Assembly (NCBI GenBank): GCA_950295325.1
Contig: OX485807.1
Location: forward strand, 37,044,440-37,108,439
Direction: 5' to 3'
Source of the DNA: Polytrichum commune
Taxonomy: Eukaryota > Streptophyta > Polytrichopsida > Polytrichales > Polytrichaceae
DNA: 64,000 nucleotides
Shown one piece after another: positions 24,210-35,224 of the stretch. The translations under genes were made by a program, and so were the position numbers. Positions within the stretch are counted from its first letter, which is position 1, and every line of letters begins with the position of its first letter. The notes under the pieces were generated by a model, which saw only the letters and a program-made list of their open reading frames with translations, did no database searches and was not told the DNA's origin.

Positions 24210-25559
24210 ATAATAATAGGTATTTTGTCACAAACAAGATATGATGATGAAGAAGCCAGGATAGATAATAAGGAAGATGTAGACACCAAATTCTATTCCA
24301 TGACATTAGTAAGAAGAGAGGGAATATATTTGCCTACACCATTTTAATTATTCTCAAAAGATTTGTATAAAGGTGAATGGTTACATATTGAAAAGTGTTT
24401 GAATACATTAGAAAGGCAAGAAGGTTCGACGAATCAAGAATTTAAGAGAATTTGATAAAAACTTACGATTGTTTTTTTTGGAACGAGTTTTTATGGAAAC
24501 ATTCAAAGCAAAGGGGTGGAGTGTTGCAACATGTTGTGTATAGCCTTGAAATTCAACAAAAGATCATCAAGGAATTTCATGAACGTTGGTGGGCCAAACA
24601 TCGTGACATTTGAACAATATATTTAAAGTGAAAGAGAGGTATTGGTGGAATGGTGTGTACAAGGACATGGTGGATTTTGTAGGATCTTATGAGACTTGCC
24701 ATTTATATTCAAATATATGTCATCGAGATGGGTTTCATCCTACTTATCTATTGGCAATTCATTACAAATGGGTAATTGACTTAGTTGCAATGCCTTTGGA
24801 CCTCGGACCAAAGAAGTATTTAGTTCTTGCTTGAGATAAATTGTCTAATTAAGTGGAAGGAAGGGTGTTTGGACAAAGACTATGGATGAAGTATGTAGAT
24901 CTCTTTTGGAGGATGTTATTTGTATGTATGGGTGTGTTGGAATAATCACAACGGATAAAGGAAAGTTTGATGCTAAAGAGGCATATAAGTTCTTTGGCAA
25001 ATTTGGGCTTAAACTTGCATTAACGATAGCTTATAATCCAGAAGCCAATGGGAAAAGTGAGCGTGGACATTCACCAATCATGAAAGCATTGGTTAAAGCA
25101 TGCAAAGGAAAACTGTTTGATTGGCCTAGGTTTCTACCATTTGTATTATAGACCGGTCATACTACTCATAGTGGGATACAAGCAAACAAAATTAATGTAT
25201 GGACAATACCCAGTGATCCCAATTCAGGAGGTGGTACCTACATAGAGTGTATTACCGTAGGAGGATGGTCTTAAAAGAGAATAATTATTGGCATTAAGGT
25301 TTCGACAATTTGAACGAAGGCCGGAAGACATTGCAACAACTATCAAGAAATTGAAAGAATGAAGAGAGAATTACAAGGAAATATTTTATTGTAAACATCG
25401 ATTGCGACCTAAAATTTTTCAAAATGGAGATTGGATGTTGGCTTATGATAGTAGCTTGGATAGCAACATAGTACAATTAGAAAATGTACTAAGAGGTAGT
25501 TTGAGACTTATATTATTAAACAATTGTGTAACAATGTTAAGATTTGGATGGGACGGAGT
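24210..25559 (+). pseudogene. Ty3/gypsy RNase H tail and integrase relic (left arm)
   Basis: Order: a degraded linker, zinc-binding H2C2 region (HERWWAKH..YWWNGVYKDMVDFVGSYETCH, ~24580-24700), then integrase core: HYKWVIDLVAMP (first Asp, ~24780), a DKG segment (~24955) and SLTIAYNPEANGKSERGHSP-like active-site block (LTIAYNPEANGKSERG, glutamate, ~25020-25070), and a C-terminal KHRLRPKIFQNGDW segment (~25396-25440). Frameshifts and stops throughout. MITE A2 interrupts it at 25568. Mirror at 50239-51588. Confidence 0.85.
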
Positions 25560-25567
25560 TGAAACTA

Positions 25568-25912
25568 CTCGGGGGGGGGGGGGTAGTCATTGGTTGGAGT
25601 AGCAATATACGTGCGAACAAATGATAGGGTAATTTAAAAACATGGGGGCTAAAAATTATAAATGGACTTAAGAGTAATATAGGGTATCAAAAATGGCACT
25701 GGACATCTTTAAAGTACTATAGGATATGGAATAATAGGTAATTTGGAATTATAAGTAATGCAAGCCATTTTTCTATTAACCCAAAGTAGAAATTTACATA
25801 ATGATAGCATGTGAAAAAAAGAAAAGAATTGAAAGTAATACCCCCCTTTAAAATAGTGGTTGTTCACACCTATATCCTTAACTTTTTAACACACTGCCCC
25901 CCCCCCCCCGAG
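25568..25912. mobile_element. MITE A2, inserted in Ty3 relic (left arm)
   Basis: 345 bp, about 95% like A1. Exact duplication TGAAACTA at 25560-25567 and 25913-25920. Ends are CTC + 13 G and 13 C + GAG. Confidence 0.88.
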
Positions 25913-26106
25913 TGAAACTATCAATTGTGGGCAAAATGATTAAGTTGTTTAGAAGAAAAAAATGATGATTGTTCACTTGACGATATGGATGATGATTTGA
26001 CGGACAATGAGAATGAGGATGGAGATAATGAAGCATAATGAAGGCCCACATCATTTTCTTCACTAAAAATGCACTACCAAAAGATGTGCGTGTTTAGAAG
26101 GGGTGG
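25913..26106 (+). pseudogene. Ty3 polyprotein end and polypurine tract (left arm)
   Basis: Short decayed, acidic-coding stretch (DDMDDDLTDNENEDGDNEA) followed by the purine-rich AGAAGGGGTGGA directly before the LTR start. Mirror at 49692-49885. Confidence 0.5.
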
Positions 26107-26935
26107 ATGTTGTGATATAGGCCGGTTAATATTTAACATGTAAGAATTTACGTGTGTAATTATTATTTCTAGTATGCATGTATATGGATGTTAGTATAAT
26201 GTTGTATCAACCATGTTCTAGTTAGTTGTTTAGTTGAGAACCGGTCTTGATTTTAAGACCAAGAGTGTTTGGTAGGAAAAACTTGGTAGGGACTACTTGA
26301 GGGTTAGGGAAGAATAGGGCTTAACAGCAGCGTTACCGTCACCTATTCGCTTAGGGTTCTTTGATGCTCTAAACCTAATGGTATCCTATTTGCTGAAGGG
26401 TTAGGGAAGGTTAGGGTTTACCAACAGCGGCCATTACCTAGCCGCTTAAGGTTCCTTGATACCCTAAATCCAAAGTTTCCTATCAGTCGAGGGGGGCAAA
26501 AGAGAAGTTCATTTAAAGCATAGAGGAAGGGTGGTAAGGCATTATTGTGGGTATTCTTAAGGGGTTTTAAGAGGTTGTGTTTATAGAGTTTATGGAGTTG
26601 AGAGAGTGGATGTTTCCAAGTACTTGGAGAAGTTGAGGGCATTGAGGTTACTTGGAGGAGTGAGGGTATGCACTAGGCAAAGTGTTGTATCTTTTACATT
26701 TGGTTTATAAAGAAGGCAAAATTTGGGTCTCCGATTTTGGTCCATTGTGCATGATGGGGTAAATATTTTGTTGCAATATTCTAGAAGGGTGGTTTGAGTG
26801 AGGTAGGTTACTTGTACACAAAGTTTGAGGATTTGATTCGTGATGGAGAGAGAGCAATGAAGCATTTCAGCAAAGGGGGTCTAAAATTATCACAACTACA
26901 CAACCCAACTTTGAGGGTTTCGTTCTCCGTAATAA
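26107..26935 (+). mobile_element. Probable Ty3 3' LTR (left arm)
   Basis: Begins TGTTGTGATATAGGCC right after a polypurine tract, which fits plant LTR starts. Contains a 97-bp imperfect tandem duplication. The 3' end is uncertain. No matching 5' LTR found. Mirror at 48863-49691. Confidence 0.6.
26301..26490 (+). repeat. 97-bp imperfect tandem duplication in LTR
   Basis: Units begin GGGTTAGGGAAG at 26301 and 26398 and share a CAACAGCGG/CAGCAGCG..CGCTTA.GGTTC core. Mirror at 49308-49497. The GGGTTAGGG strings are not telomeric arrays. Confidence 0.65.
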
Positions 26936-27454
26936 TTGTAGCTATGAATGTGGGATTTAAATGATAGTTAAGAAACCATCTTTCCTCGTTTATGGAAAAA
27001 AATTCAACTTCATAAGTGTTAAATATTGAGAGTTATTGATCTTGATGGAACCCGATCCTTTCAAGGCATTTTGTTTCCAAAATAAAAATAGCAAATAAAA
27101 GTGGTGTGCCATGAAATTAATTAGAGCGGGCTTTAACGTTCATGATTCGGCATGCAATATCAAGTGTCATGTGACACTTTCTTTTAGCGTCACCCAACAT
27201 GGGTCATTGAGAAATAGTGCAAGATGCACTAATTCAAATGTTTAGCATACATCAAAATTTGTCTTGAGCATAGTTCTTATCATTATCATTATTTATTTGA
27301 TTTTGGTTAGATTTTATTCATAGTTGAAAGATGATCTTGAACATACATCGTAGCACGTCTAAGGTTTCTTTAGTACTATATGAATAAAGTGTAAAGTGGT
27401 CATTTCACTAAGCGCCTAGGGGTGGATTCTTCATATCATGTACGAATTAATGTG
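26936..27454. other. Old segmental-duplication DNA beside the LTR
   Basis: From about 27090 onward it matches the reverse complement of copy 1's flank (5546 down to 5190), about 95% by eye. 26936-27090 is unmatched. No gene. Mirror at 48344-48862. Confidence 0.6.
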
Positions 27455-27735
27455 AGCGTAAGAAGGGGTATTATTTGAGGCGATCGTGTACATCACATAG
27501 ATAATTATGAGGGAGAGGTAGTATTTTTCTTTACTTTGTACATTTCAAAAGGCTATTAATAAATTTGAAGTAAAAGTGGATGTACAAAAAGGGGCCCTAA
27601 GGTTTAAAGAAAAAAATGAAAATAGATGTGTTGGTTTAATCCAATTCACGTCATCCATTGTTGTCATATGGTATTAATCATCAATGACAACTCTATCCAT
27701 TCATATGAGGGTTATAGTGAGGGTCATTTTTCTTT
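27455..27735 (+). repeat. Dispersed repeat G (left arm, inner copy)
   Basis: Related to 19536-19790 and to 4935-5190 (minus). Mirror at 48063-48343. Confidence 0.55.
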
Positions 27736-28091
27736 TGTTGAGGTTACAATTAGATGTAGTGACCATATTTGTTACCTATGTTTTAGAATGAATGTGAGGT
27801 AGCCAACGGGAACACACGAGCTCATTCTTGAAGATAATGAACGATTGACTTGTTACTTAAAATCGAGAATGTACCCTAAGCTTGCTTGCATTGAATCCCA
27901 AGGAGATGCGTTGGCTTCAAATGTTTTACCACGCATGTATGTGGAAGACTTGTGAGTGGCTGAGCAACAAGAGAATTCAATTTGGTGAGTGATACCCATG
28001 CACAGAGCAAAACCTTGCTCGACCAAGGTGAAGCCGCCAAAACCAAGTTGACTTTAGGAGAGGTTTCGGACCACTACACAATTTAAGATGA
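27736..28091. other. Intergenic DNA absent from copy 1
   Basis: No gene seen. Most of it belongs to the ~720 bp that copy 1 lacks. Mirror at 47707-48062. Confidence 0.45.
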
Positions 28092-28554
28092 TAATTAGTG
28101 CCACTTACTGTTCGCAGTTACATAGTGCTATAACCATCTTCTAAGATTGTAATATAGTACCAAGATAAAGCAGTGTGATCTATAATGACCGAACAACCTA
28201 TTCAACCTTTGCTAATAAAAAATGGATTCTAGAATGATGAATACTTTAGTACTAAATGATTATAAATAGTAAGTGACACTAAATACCATAAATGGCATGT
28301 TAGTGAATCATTCTTGAAAGCGGGATTCTCGTGTTGACATCTACCGAACCATTTATGGTATTAAACATCACTTACTATTCGGAATTGTGCATTGCTATAA
28401 CATTTTATCGTTAATGAATTTTTTTCACCAGATAAATGTTATATAGTGTGTAGACAACCGATTTGACCTTTTTGGTAAGAAACGAGAGCCATAATGAAAT
28501 TCTTTATATAGCACAATGTAACTCCAAATAGTAAGTGACACTAAATACCATAAA
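28092..28554. mobile_element. Doublet of short inverted-repeat elements E1/E2 (left arm)
   Basis: E1 (28092-28292) and E2 (28350-28554) each begin with AT..GTATTAAACATCACTTACT-like and end with AGTAAGTGACACTAAATACC, i.e. about 45-bp inverted ends, non-coding. Mirror at 47244-47706. Copy 1 keeps only one end (about 4798-4850). Confidence 0.65.
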
Positions 28555-28938
28555 CAATGTAGTGGGATTGATTCAGGATGAGATGAGACTTGGGCGATGC
28601 AGAATCACATATTAAGGTATGTGGGCGGGCCTCAATGTGTGAATGAACTAGTTTATCTTCAAGATGGGCATAATTCAGTACATAAGTGGACATGCTTTAC
28701 CTTTGTTTGAGTGGTATATACTTGTAGGGTTTGTAGTACAAAATGAGATGTGTAATGTTGAGGGCTAATGTCATCGCTTTAAAAAGAAAGACGGTCTTCA
28801 TTATGACCTGCTACAACAATACTCGCATTTGAACTCTGGTTTTGGAACTGGAAACGATAGATTGTGTGATTCGGCAATTGCTACTCACCAGACGAGACGA
28901 TTCCCAATTTGCTTCGACACTCAAATTTCTATGTGAAG

Positions 28939-29094
28939 TTGACATCCTTCAGTTTTCTTTGATAAGAGCGGGGTTTATTCTATGAATTCCTCCAAAATGA
29001 CGGGTAATTTTCCTGGAGTCTTGAGCTTCAACCGATTATTTCTCCAACTCAACCGATTCATCTGCAAGTAGCAGCCGGTTCTCCCCGTTCATCG
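28939..29094 (-). mobile_element. Truncated repeat D upstream of oxidase copy 2
   Basis: Same as D1 from its outer end to GGATGTCAAC, then joins directly to TTCACATAG, which in copy 1 lies 1.66 kb away. Confidence 0.8.
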
Positions 29095-29365
29095 ATCCCC
29101 CTCCCCCAACGGGCAGTAAAGAGTGGAAGCACGGCCTGGTGACCTGGGCACAAGTCTACCTCCCTGCGTTCTGCTAACAATAGAAATTTGAGAACGATTA
29201 CGTGCAAAACCGACTCGGTCATCAGTGGTCGGGGGTGCACATTCATTTCTTTAAGTTGCAGACGCGCGGTTTTCCGATGAATCCAAGGGGATCGTCAATG
29301 AGTGAAATTCCCTACCTGTTCACGACACGAGGAGTGCTGACTAGGCGACCCCGCCTCCCATCGCG

Positions 29366-29373
29366 TATTTATA
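29366..29373 (+). promoter_or_regulatory. Possible TATA element, copy 2
   Basis: TATTTATA sits within GC-rich DNA 367 bp upstream of the ATG. If used, it implies a 5' leader of about 340 nt. An ACGTGTC (ABRE/G-box-like core) lies at ~29515, inside that leader. Motif-based guess only. Confidence 0.3.
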
Positions 29374-29739
29374 ACCTCGGCAAGACGACGAGCATTGCAG
29401 TTGTGGATCGCACAGCTTTGGTTTACAACTCCGCCATCCGAAGCGAAGCACCGTTGTACATTTGAAGCGGAAAAGTGTTTTGGCTCTAGAGAAGGCGACA
29501 GACATTTATTGGTGACGTGTCTGGATGCTCTGGCATAGCCTGTGCAAAGTTGGAGCAGCAGAGACAACGATCGACATTAGTTAAGTTCACATGTGATCAG
29601 GCCGAGTTGAGTCGAGGTGTTAGAGTTGAGCAAGTGGATGCATCGAGTTGTTTGATTTCGGAGCTGCTGGAGTAGTGGCAAACTCAGAGTCTGGAGGCCT
29701 TGATCTCTGATTCTGAGAAGGTGTAGATTAAGCACCGAA

Positions 29740-31699
29740 ATGATGAGGATGGGTGGGGGTAAGAAGACCCTGGTAGGCTTACTCGCACTCGTGCAGTGGT
29801 TCATGTGGACTGTGGTTGTGGTGAGAGGGCAGGGCACATGGCAAGTCCTGATCAACAATGCTGGTATTGCTGCCATGCATTGTGCTCTCACTCACTACGA
29901 CACGGCCATCATGCTCGACCGGACCAACATTGGGCCGTCGCAAATCGCATTGCCGGGGGGGAGATGCCGCAACAATCCTCAGGACCTCGTGCTCAAGCAC
30001 GATTGCACCGCTCACTCGGTCATGTTCACACCCGGGCGCAACACCGTTCGCGCTTTGTTCATCAACACAGATACTTGGTGCTCCTCGGGGCAGTTCATGG
30101 CCGATGGCACCATGGTGCAGACCGGAGGCTGGAGAGATGGCAACTTCAAGATCAGGACGCTAGCTCCCTGCCCGAGTGGGGGAAATTGCGACTGGGTGGA
30201 GACGAATGTGCCGTTGGCGAAAGGAAGGTGGTACGCCTCCAACCATGTTCTTCCCGGAGGCAACCGGCAAATTGTGGTGGGCGGCATAGGCGAGGCAAAT
30301 TACGAGTTCGTGCCCAAGAGGGCAGGGGGAGAGGGGGCGTTCGGGTTGGGGATGCTGAACGGGGCCGACAATCTGTACCCCTTCGTGTACCTTTTGCCCA
30401 CAGGAGAACTTTTTATCTTCTCGAATAGGAACGCCGTTGCCCTGAACTACAACAGCGGCGCGGTGACGAGGAATTACCCTGCCATCCCCGGCAACCCCCG
30501 AAACTACCCGTCCGCAGGGTCTGCCGCCATGCTCCCACTGACATGGCAGACGGGATTCGGGAGAGCAGAGATCATGGTGTGCGGAGGGGCGACGGCCCAT
30601 AACCCAGGGGCAGCCGCGTCCGCGAGCTGCGGGAGACTCGTGGCGACCGGGGGCGGGGGAGGTTGGGCGATGGAGAACATGCCCATCCGTCGAAATATGG
30701 GAGAAATGCTCAACACACCCGACGGCAACATCATGATCATCAACGGAGCGCAAAACGGGTACCAAGGATGGGGATTGGCCAATAATCCTGCTCTCAACCC
30801 GGTGAAGTACGCCCCAGGCGCGGCTGCTGGAACGCGGTTCCAGGTGCTCGCGGGGACCGGCATTGCGAGGATGTACCACTCCACCGCCAATCTGCTGACC
30901 GACGGGCGGATCATGGTGGCCGGAAGCAACACCCACCAATTCTACACTTTCAGCGGTCCATTCCCTACGCAGCTCCGAGTGGAAGCCTTCTCGCCACCCT
31001 ACCTTGGTGCCAAGTAAGTGGTTTGTAAAATTTGCAATTCGGATAGAGTCCCGGGATCCGCCATGGTCTACTACGTTCTGAGAGGACCACCTCGAGGAGG
31101 CAGAATTCATCAGTACACCCAATCGTCGTAGAAACATGGATTTATTCTTTTCCAGATGAAAGCAGTCTACATCTCGAAGAATGTCTGGTTCGCGAGTAGT
31201 TGATATGAAATACGGCCTTGTAGTTTACACGGGGTTCGTGTAGTGACTTGGATAATAACAGATTCGGACACAACTGTGCGTGCTAGTAATGTTTAGGAGG
31301 TGCCATCGATTATAGATTCGGCACTCTGTTTTGGATCGCTTGTACTGACCCGGTTGTCATGGAACGTTCCTTTGCAGTTTCAACAACGTGAGACCCAGAA
31401 TCACTGGCGTGCCCGGGCGGTTCGGATACAATCAGGTGTTCACCGTGACGTTCGTGGTGGGCGCCAGAGTGGGCGGCGTGGGAGTGAACATGAATAGCGC
31501 GCCTTACTCCACACATTCCTTCTCGCAAGGCCAAAGGCAACTCAGTCTCAAGACTTCGGTGCCTGTGACGGCGGGCGGAGGGTGGTCGTGCCAGGTCACG
31601 GCTCCTCCCAATGCCAACGTCGCTCCTCAACAATACTACATCCTCTTCCTGGTGCAGAACGGCATTCCTGCAAAGGGCGCCTGGGTGCACATGGGCTAA
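29740..31699 (+). CDS. Glyoxal/galactose oxidase-like copper-radical oxidase, copy 2 (left palindrome arm)
   Basis: Exon 1 is 29740-31013, intron 31014-31377 (364 bp, GTAAGT donor, TTTGCAG acceptor), exon 2 is 31378-31699. The predicted 531-aa protein is identical to copies 1 and 3. It has a signal peptide (~8-30), paired cysteines near the N terminus (Cys76, Cys89, Cys144, Cys150), the Cys114/Tyr165 radical pair, the Tyr379-His380 and His471 copper ligands, and a C-terminal immunoglobulin-like DUF1929 domain (~430-531). Length fits plant glyoxal-oxidase-related proteins. It should be secreted to the wall or apoplast and make H2O2. The 5' flank (28939-29739) is also conserved in all three copies, so all could share one promoter. 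AATAAA-like signals lie at about 32328 and 32371. The gene is far more GC-rich than its surroundings. An in-frame stop directly after exon 1 would truncate the protein at 425 aa if the intron were retained, losing His471. Confidence 0.92.
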
Positions 31700-33114
31700 A
31701 CCCCTAGGCCACCCAAGTTATATGGATCTGTACAATATATAGCAATCTTAGGATCCGAAGAGTTGGGGATGCGACAACAGCATTATCAAGATCCTTGGGT
31801 TGTTGTACTCCCAGTCTCCACCGTTAAAGGTTCGCCTACCACGTGGTGGGATTGGGGCTCAAGAATTTAATGTGCGCACTGCATTGAACATTGAAAATTC
31901 GATGCAAGTACGCATTTTCGTTCCAGGGAAGACGCAGTGCAGGGCTTAGTATGCTTTCTTGGGTTGAAAACAGATGTACAACGGACAGGATCGACCGAGG
32001 GGACTTTGTAATGGAGGCGGGAGGTCAACTATATCCAAACTGGGTTAATTCAGTGGGCTTATTGAGGGGACTTTCATGCAACCATTGAACGATGTACACA
32101 TGAGCGGCTACTCAATGCCGTATGTAGAGTACTTACTATTGGATGTAGAGGCAATGCGGCTAGTGCTAAAGATATGTATGTTCTATCAACGGCTACATTG
32201 TAAGCCAGAGTAGCAGTAGGTTTGGTGGGTGAGCGAGCAGCTTGTAAATTCAATGGATAGAGGATGCTAAAAGCGTAGGTAAAGCGTAGATGGGTTCTAG
32301 AGACTCGTCTTAATTAAATGAATAAAGGATAGCTTGCCCCTCTTGTGTTTCTGCCAAAATGGTTTATGAATAAAGGCAGATTTTGTCTCAAAAATCCTGA
32401 CTCGCGGTTTTGATGAGAGTGCCTGTGGGAATTCCGAAGCCGGGTTCGTGCACCCATGACAATGCAGTCTGGCCTGTAATCCGGGAAAGTTGTCAGTTAT
32501 TGAAGCATGTGCAAGTGCAGACTCCCAAAGGAATGGTTCCTCTTGTCAAAGCACAGAATCTGGTCGTGGTCCACACCCCAGTGGATTCGGATGCTCAAAA
32601 CTTGAATGATGACTTATAAAAGTTGGTCATAGGATTGCTTGTCAAACTCTGTACTAAGTTACAAGGCTACGTAAGGTGGCTAACCCTTGGCCGGAAAATA
32701 TTCAGCTCACAACAACCCTGATATAAGCTAACTTTGCGATCCAAGTGAAACAGACGAAGCTTGGATTTGAGCAGCATGGCTACCTCACCTACACAACAAA
32801 CATATGGAATGGTAATAGATGCTAGCTTTTGAGAGGAATGTGCTCAAGCATGCATTACTGATGAAGGGTTCACTTAACCCTTAAATGCCCCGAGGTGCAA
32901 GCTTACATCATGAAATCTCTTGAGGGCTTTGTGCAGCCTACCCCAGAACCAGAAATAAACCTCAGATTTGGTTTCAAGAGAGGAACTGTGAAAAAAGCAA
33001 AATCATTTCAAAGAAAGGATTGGGAAATCGACTGACGAGTCACAAGTGTTGCGAATGACCTCAAATTTAAATGTCCAGAAATTGCTTAAGAATTTGTTTG
33101 TAGGCACACAAGTA
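31700..33114. other. 3' flank of oxidase copy 2
   Basis: Probable 3' UTR with AATAAA-like signals near 32328 and 32371, then unannotated DNA. Mirror at 42684-44098. Confidence 0.4.
32410..32619 (+). other. Small frame of unknown nature (69 codons)
   Basis: Balanced codon use and an MMRVPVGIPKPGSC.. start give it a more coding-like look than its surroundings. It could be an exon of an unrecognised gene or part of the oxidase 3' region. No domain recognised. Mirror at 43179-43388 (minus). Confidence 0.2.
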
Positions 33115-33376
33115 CACTACATATGATATTTCGTGTCATGTGGTATTTAATTTCACTATGGTAACTTTTCAGATAGCACTTCTCACAAATAAGTGAACAA
33201 ATACTGTCATGGATGAGGGATGAGTTCATCCATTGGCAAAGCCCTACCTTCTCTTGTCCGCAATGTGTGATGAAATACTGTCATGGATGATTGAAAGTTG
33301 ATCGAAAAATCATTTTATAAGTGATAGTAAATGCAACATTGTAAATCTTGAATCCCCTAAATTTTTTACAAGGTTC
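33115..33376 (+). mobile_element. Repeat C1, 3'-truncated (left arm)
   Basis: Starts CACTACATATGATATTTCGTG. Its last part is missing compared with the mirrored copy, and it joins directly to TTCAGGGCA, which flanks the intact copy in the right arm. The 116-bp gap has GG/CC at both sides. Confidence 0.7.
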
Positions 33377-33585
33377 AGGGCAGTGCTGGTATTCAAACTT
33401 TTAAGCCATGACGGACATGGTCATTGATGCATATTAGTGCTCCTAATTCACGTTGACGAGTGGACAGGTCCTACTTTGCATTTGAGAGTGAACAAGCTGT
33501 GAAATTCAGCAAAGAGCAAATCATTCGTTTGAAATTAGTATGTTAATCCTGTACATATTCAGTCGTGGCCCATAACATTACTCAG

Positions 33586-34156
33586 CAGGGTTGTCTATTG
33601 TGTCGTGACGGAGGCTAATCTCGGCATAATGTCGTGCCGTCACGACACGTATCCGTCACGACAGTATGCCGGATGTTGTCTTTATCCTGACGGACTTGAA
33701 TTTTACCGAATTCTGTGTGTAATTACATTACCCCATTTTGGACACGTAGGATGTAAGATGTCCATGTGTGATGACATGTCAGCAAAGTAGAGGTAAAGTG
33801 GGGAAAAAATTACTAGCCCCTGTCCGCCCCCGTTCCCCCCCGTCCGCCCCACCCCTGTCCGCCCCACCCGTCCGCCCCACACACTCCTTATTCATATTTT
33901 ACTACTTTGATTTTAACTGAATGATAACAGAATGGCAAAATGGTTTACTTGGCGCTAGGCATATCCATGTCCACGTTGGCCTTTTCTGCCACATAGGACG
34001 CCACCTTGGCAAGAAGGTAAGTATTTTACCCACCCTACTAGCTGCCCCCTAGGTGGACCCTATGTGGACCCTATTGTGTCGTGACGGAGGGGTCCGTCAC
34101 GACACGACACGTCATGACGGCACGACACCGTCATGACGTCGGGATAGACAACCCTG
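33586..34156. mobile_element. Non-autonomous hAT-type element, 571 bp
   Basis: Terminal inverted repeats CAGGGTTGTCTAT / ATAGACAACCCTG with an exact 8-bp duplication TTACTCAG (33578-33585, 34157-34164): the hAT signature. Both ends have repeated GTCGTGACGG-type palindromic motifs inside the terminal repeats. The centre holds a GTCCGCCCC repeat. No transposase. Confidence 0.88.
33816..33880 (+). repeat. GTCCGCCCC-type minisatellite inside the hAT element
   Basis: About five degenerate C-rich units (CYGTCCGCCCCAC), strongly strand-asymmetric. Confidence 0.8.
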
Positions 34157-34164
34157 TTACTCAG

Positions 34165-34643
34165 CTTTTAGCTCTTGTTCCATGGGCCCTCATACAATAA
34201 TAGTAAGATACTTGAAAAACTATGCAAGGAGATTCGAATTCAAATTGAACTCCAAGCATCCCACCGATATATTCTACGGGCCCATGTCATTGAGTAATGT
34301 TACGACCCATGGGATGCAAAAACACATTATAATATAGCATATGCTAAGGTCAATGAACACCCTAGCCACTAAACTAAGTGGGCCTACTTTGGTTACTTAT
34401 CTTAATTAAACAACCATATATTAGTTTGATGTAGTTAGGTGTGGATCTAAGAACATACACCAAAATACATATGTTGACTAAGATTGGATTATGTCACATG
34501 AATAACAATTAACCGTTGAGTTAAAGCTTTCCAAATATACAGCCTAGTTACTTGTTATTGGCACTAATAGTTAGTCAATGGTAGGTTTTAGCATTGTAGA
34601 AGAAAGTTGAAGCTCATCGCCGTCTAGAACCATCTAGAAGATA
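34165..34643. other. Shoulder DNA, no gene
   Basis: From ~34550 on it pairs with 42190-42270 in reverse complement. Nothing coding seen. Confidence 0.45.
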
Positions 34644-34923
34644 CACTAAATATGATATTTAGTGTCATATGGTAACTTTTTGGATGACATTTCTTATGAA
34701 TAACTGAACAAATGCTATCATGGATGATTGAAAGTTGGATGAAAAATCACTTGGTACGTGACAGTAATTGTAACATTATAAATCTATAATCCCCCAAAAA
34801 AATTTACAAGGAATTCCAAATAATGTTGGGTAAATACTTAGTGTTTGTGACACTACACTGCGGTTCACAATTGGTATTGAGCAAGACAATTAGAATCAGT
34901 GACAATTAATATTATATTTAGTG
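34644..34923 (+). mobile_element. Repeat C2
   Basis: CACTAAATATGATATTTAG start and TATTATATTTAGTG end, about 280 bp. Shares CATGGATGATTGAAAGTTG and TTTACAAGGAA internal tracts with C1 and C3. A 3'-truncated partner lies at ~42020-42190 (minus). Confidence 0.65.
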
Positions 34924-34988
34924 GAGTTAGTTCGTAGGTTACTAAGTTCATAGAGTGAGTAGGCATCTCTCTTATGGTACTTAGGGCC

Positions 34989-35215
34989 TATGAATGGGGG
35001 GATCCGACCGCTAGGTACGGATGAACCGGTTGAGTTTGAGAAGGAATCGGTTGAAGTTTCAAGACTACAGGAAATTTACTGATCGTTTTAGAGGACCCTA
35101 TGGAATATACCTCAGATTAATAAAAATTTACCGAAATATCACAACATGTAACTGGTTGGACTTGGAAATACTAGGATTTTAAACCGAGTATGCCTAAAAT
35201 CCTCCCCAGACACTG
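34989..35215 (+). mobile_element. Repeat D3
   Basis: 227 bp, D-family. 9-bp duplication with one mismatch (CTTAGGGCC at 34980-34988, CTTAGGGCT at 35216-35224). Confidence 0.7.
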
Positions 35216-35224
35216 CTTAGGGCT

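Larger units (their letters stand above)
11799..33376 (+). repeat. Left arm of giant palindrome (near-identical part)
   Basis: Each base pairs with the complement at 75798 (or 75799) minus its position. The arm holds oxidase copy 2 and all shared transposon relics. Differences seen from the right arm are few: an A-run (16 against 17) near 17990, a base change at 18034, one G/C-run length with a neighbouring base change near 12384, and three changes in 33327-33355 at the inner edge. The outer edge is set only by the end of the window (the partner of 64000), so the arm may be longer. Confidence 0.97.

Noticed and set aside
26301-26490. Telomere-like GGGTTAGGG strings
   Set aside because: Only isolated copies inside an imperfect 97-bp duplication; no array.
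22385-26935. Endogenous pararetrovirus (caulimovirid) origin of the Ty3-like relic
   Set aside because: An integrase core, polypurine tract and LTR-like end are present, as in Ty3 elements. No movement-protein or virus-specific segment seen.
31891-32088. 65-codon frame downstream of oxidase copy 2
   Set aside because: No domain, lies in probable 3' UTR; conserved only because the arms are identical.
33586-34156. CRISPR-like array from GTCGTGACGG repeats
   Set aside because: Repeats are short, irregular dyads within a transposon with clear ends and target duplication; eukaryotic context.
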